From: Paguma larvata | Lineage: Eukaryota; Chordata; Mammalia; Carnivora; Viverridae | DNA: 64,000 bases | Assembly (NCBI GenBank): GCA_030068075.1 | Contig: CM057826.1 | Coordinates: 77,101,312 to 77,165,311 of the forward strand | Reading direction: 5' to 3' | Part shown: in pieces, positions 62,090 to 64,000 of the stretch | How the letters are laid out: every line of letters begins with the position of its first letter | How positions within the stretch are numbered: position 1 is the stretch's first letter | Notes under the pieces: generated by a model | What the model saw: only the letters and a program-made list of their open reading frames with translations | Databases searched by the model: none | What the model was told of the DNA's origin: nothing | Program-made: the position numbers and the translations under genes

Positions 62090-62325
62090 GTTAGTGTGAC
62101 ATAGCCAAACAGTTAAGAGCATAGGCTTTGCAGCTAGATTTAGATTAAGTATTATATCTGCCACTTAATAGTTGGGTGACCTTGAACAAATTATTTAACT
62201 TTTTTCATGCCTCAGTCTTATCATCTATTAAAAATGGATAATAATAATATCTACTTTGTTGGGTTATTATGGAGATTAAATGGGTTTATGTATGTAATTG
62301 GCTTCTATAATATTTGATACACAGA
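62090..62325 (+). mobile_element. MIR SINE in PCSK1 intron 5
   Basis: Nearly full MIR: AGAGCATAGGCTTTGCAGCT, GGTGACCTTGAACAAATTAT, CTCAGTCTTATCATCTATTA, AAAATGGATAATAATAATAT, AATGGGTTTATGTATGTA. Confidence 0.78.
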
Positions 62326-62331
62326 AAAAGT

Positions 62332-62361
62332 TATGATGATGATGATGATGATGGTGATGAT
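62332..62361. repeat. (GAT)n microsatellite
   Basis: About nine GAT/ATG units with one GGT interruption, directly after the intron 5 MIR. Confidence 0.93.
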
Positions 62362-64000
62362 CAGGTTTTTTTCATTTAGCAACTAAGACCTCCTTCCAGT
62401 AAGAAATCAACATGACAAGAATAATATCCAAGAGGAGCAGAAACAGAGACAAGTCAATTTTCTGAGTCAATTCAGGATCTGTGCTTTGAAAATTACACAA
62501 TAAGTAACTATCTCTCAGGGTCCTCTTGACTATCAACTGAAAAGGTAGCATCCCTATCATTTATCAAAAGGTATAATAAAAAATAGAGTTACCCTTCTAG
62601 CATATTGTCAGAAATAAATCTCTTAGGTTTAGAAAATGAATGGCTCCATTCTGCCTCGGACTTTATAGCAGTTAGAGACCTATTATCTCCCAATTCCAAG
62701 GGCATTATCTCTCTAAACTATCTGTGTTGCTGCTCTTCTTTATTACTATGTAAATGAGATTGATAGAAGATCCATTTGAATTCTCCTCTGCAAATCAAAA
62801 GAGGAATCACTAAATAATAAAATCCCAAAAGTGCAGGTAACTCTTACTATGAAGCTGCCATGAATCTATATTCAAAATTTCAATACCAATTACAGATTAT
62901 TTTTCTAGTTAAATAACAGGTGTGACAAGGATGTTTTAACCAGTATAATAGTAGTCTTTAAACTACCTTGTGGAACAATTTTTTAAAAATCAATTTGTTT
63001 AAATGCCAGTTACTACCATTGTTCTAAGATAATAAAGGGTTCTTTTATCTCAGAGCCTAATTTAAGGAAAGAAAAAAAAAGCTGCAGGTCTACAAAGAAT
63101 GACATAGTACCACTTTGATAAAGCCTTCCCTTTTTCTAAAAGTGTGGAGGTGGAAAGTGAGGGTATGAGGAGGGTAAAACATCAACCGTTTTTTGTACCA
63201 TGATCCTACTACACCTTTCAAGAAAATAATTTTCAGTACATAAGGAGAGAGAAATAATAGGTGGTGTCACATTACATCATGTTTAGGACAGAGGCGCTTC
63301 ATGGGGATGTTTGCCAACAGTTTGATTCTATTGGCTCAGTCAGGGGAGAGATTTTGCTATCTTGGCCTTAGTTCCCATTCCATGTAAATGGAAACACAGG
63401 TGGCAGTGACTTCTAGGAACACACTTCCCAGAAAGTGACAACTCAGTTTCTCTTTCTACAAAAGCAAAGAGGGTTAATTCATCAAAGAAGCATACACTTC
63501 CTTTTATGTATTCAGTCTGCAAACATTTCTCAGAGAATGGGTGTGTTGGTCAGGACAGTTTCAGTGACAAGTGAGAGAATCTTAACTCAAAGATTAAGTA
63601 AAATGGGCATTAAAAAAAAATTACCCAAGGAATGGTCTAGCTTAAGGCATTCCAAGATCCAGGAGCTCAAATAATATGCTGTCAGGACCCCAATCACTGG
63701 CTCTATCTCTAAGCCTCTTGCCTGCAATTAGCTTCATTCTCAAAAAGAACAGGAAATCTTGCCTGGCAGCAAGATCCACATGGCTCACATAGAATTAAAA
63801 ACTGAAGATTTTAGAGAAAGACTAGAATTCTCTTCCCCAGAATGTGCAACAATCCTTTAAAGCTGTCTGGGAAGAGGAGCCTTATGATAGAAACAAAAGG
63901 AGTGAGGGAAAGCTACTTCCCAAAAGGACAAAATGCTAGGGGAAAAAAAGGGGGGGCCAGATATCTGCTACCTTAGGAAAGACCTCAAATTAAAGATAAT

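Larger units (their letters stand above)
60049..64000 (+). other. PCSK1 intron 5, incomplete
   Basis: Starts GTGAGT and has no matching acceptor before the window edge. Holds a CT-rich stretch (60985-61100), a MIR (62090-62325), a GAT microsatellite and an unassigned ancient-repeat-like stretch at about 63540-63930. Confidence 0.8.

Noticed and set aside
60049..64000. Search for PCSK1 exon 6 (His208 region)
   Set aside because: No acceptor followed by a Lys-His-Gly-Thr-Arg coding start was found, so exon 6 lies beyond the window.

Overview
This is mammalian nuclear DNA from a carnivoran, most likely a cat (Felidae). Coding sequence is sparse and split by GT-AG introns. The background is AT-rich and full of fossil retrotransposons. 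The tRNA-Lys-derived SINEs have the felid form (GGGGCGCCTGGGTGGCTCAG head, CT-rich middle, AAATAAA/A-rich tail) rather than the canid SINEC_Cf form. Species cannot be set from the sequence alone.

The only protein-coding gene supported is the 5' part of PCSK1 (prohormone convertase 1/3, PC1/3) on the + strand, from 50041 to beyond the window edge. Five coding exons are visible: 50041-50220, 53074-53178, 56460-56570, 58558-58704 and 59972-60048. They join in frame through consensus splice sites and encode residues 1-206 plus two bases of codon 207. This covers the signal peptide, the whole inhibitory propeptide with its RSKR processing site, and the start of the subtilisin-like domain including the first catalytic Asp (residue 167). 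The catalytic His should be the second residue encoded by exon 6, which lies outside the window.

The roughly 2 kb before the start codon form the promoter region. They hold a perfect cAMP response element (49768-49775) and a second CRE-like site 28 bp downstream, at the start of a CpG-rich island that runs through exon 1. Further upstream, between 48.39 and 48.88 kb, a compact cluster has a CTCF-like motif, a wide-spaced RE1/REST site (both half-sites intact, 7-nt gap) and a strong G-quadruplex motif. These are predictions from sequence only, but they make a coherent picture for a neuroendocrine-restricted, cAMP-responsive gene.

From 1 to about 48.3 kb I find no protein-coding gene. This intergenic region has a MLT1-type LTR (3.9-4.4 kb), L1 fragments (8.85-10.3, 10.9-12.0, 14.8-15.9, 25.6-27.0 and 31.7-36.8 kb), felid SINEs (9.2, 13.8, 19.8, 20.5, 21.7, 33.3, 37.8 and 42.3 kb), a hAT-type element (17.9-18.3 kb), a complete solo ERV LTR with 6-bp target duplication (18598-19461), a U6 snRNA retropseudogene (21.1 kb), MIR and MER5-like fossils, and several microsatellites. 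Particularly readable is a nested locus at 31.7-36.8 kb: an old antisense L1 split by a younger 5'-inverted L1, with a felid SINE inserted beside it.

I found no CRISPR array, operon or other prokaryote-type system and no evidence for a new biochemical system. The most worthwhile leads are the upstream PCSK1 regulatory cluster and the intact solo LTR.
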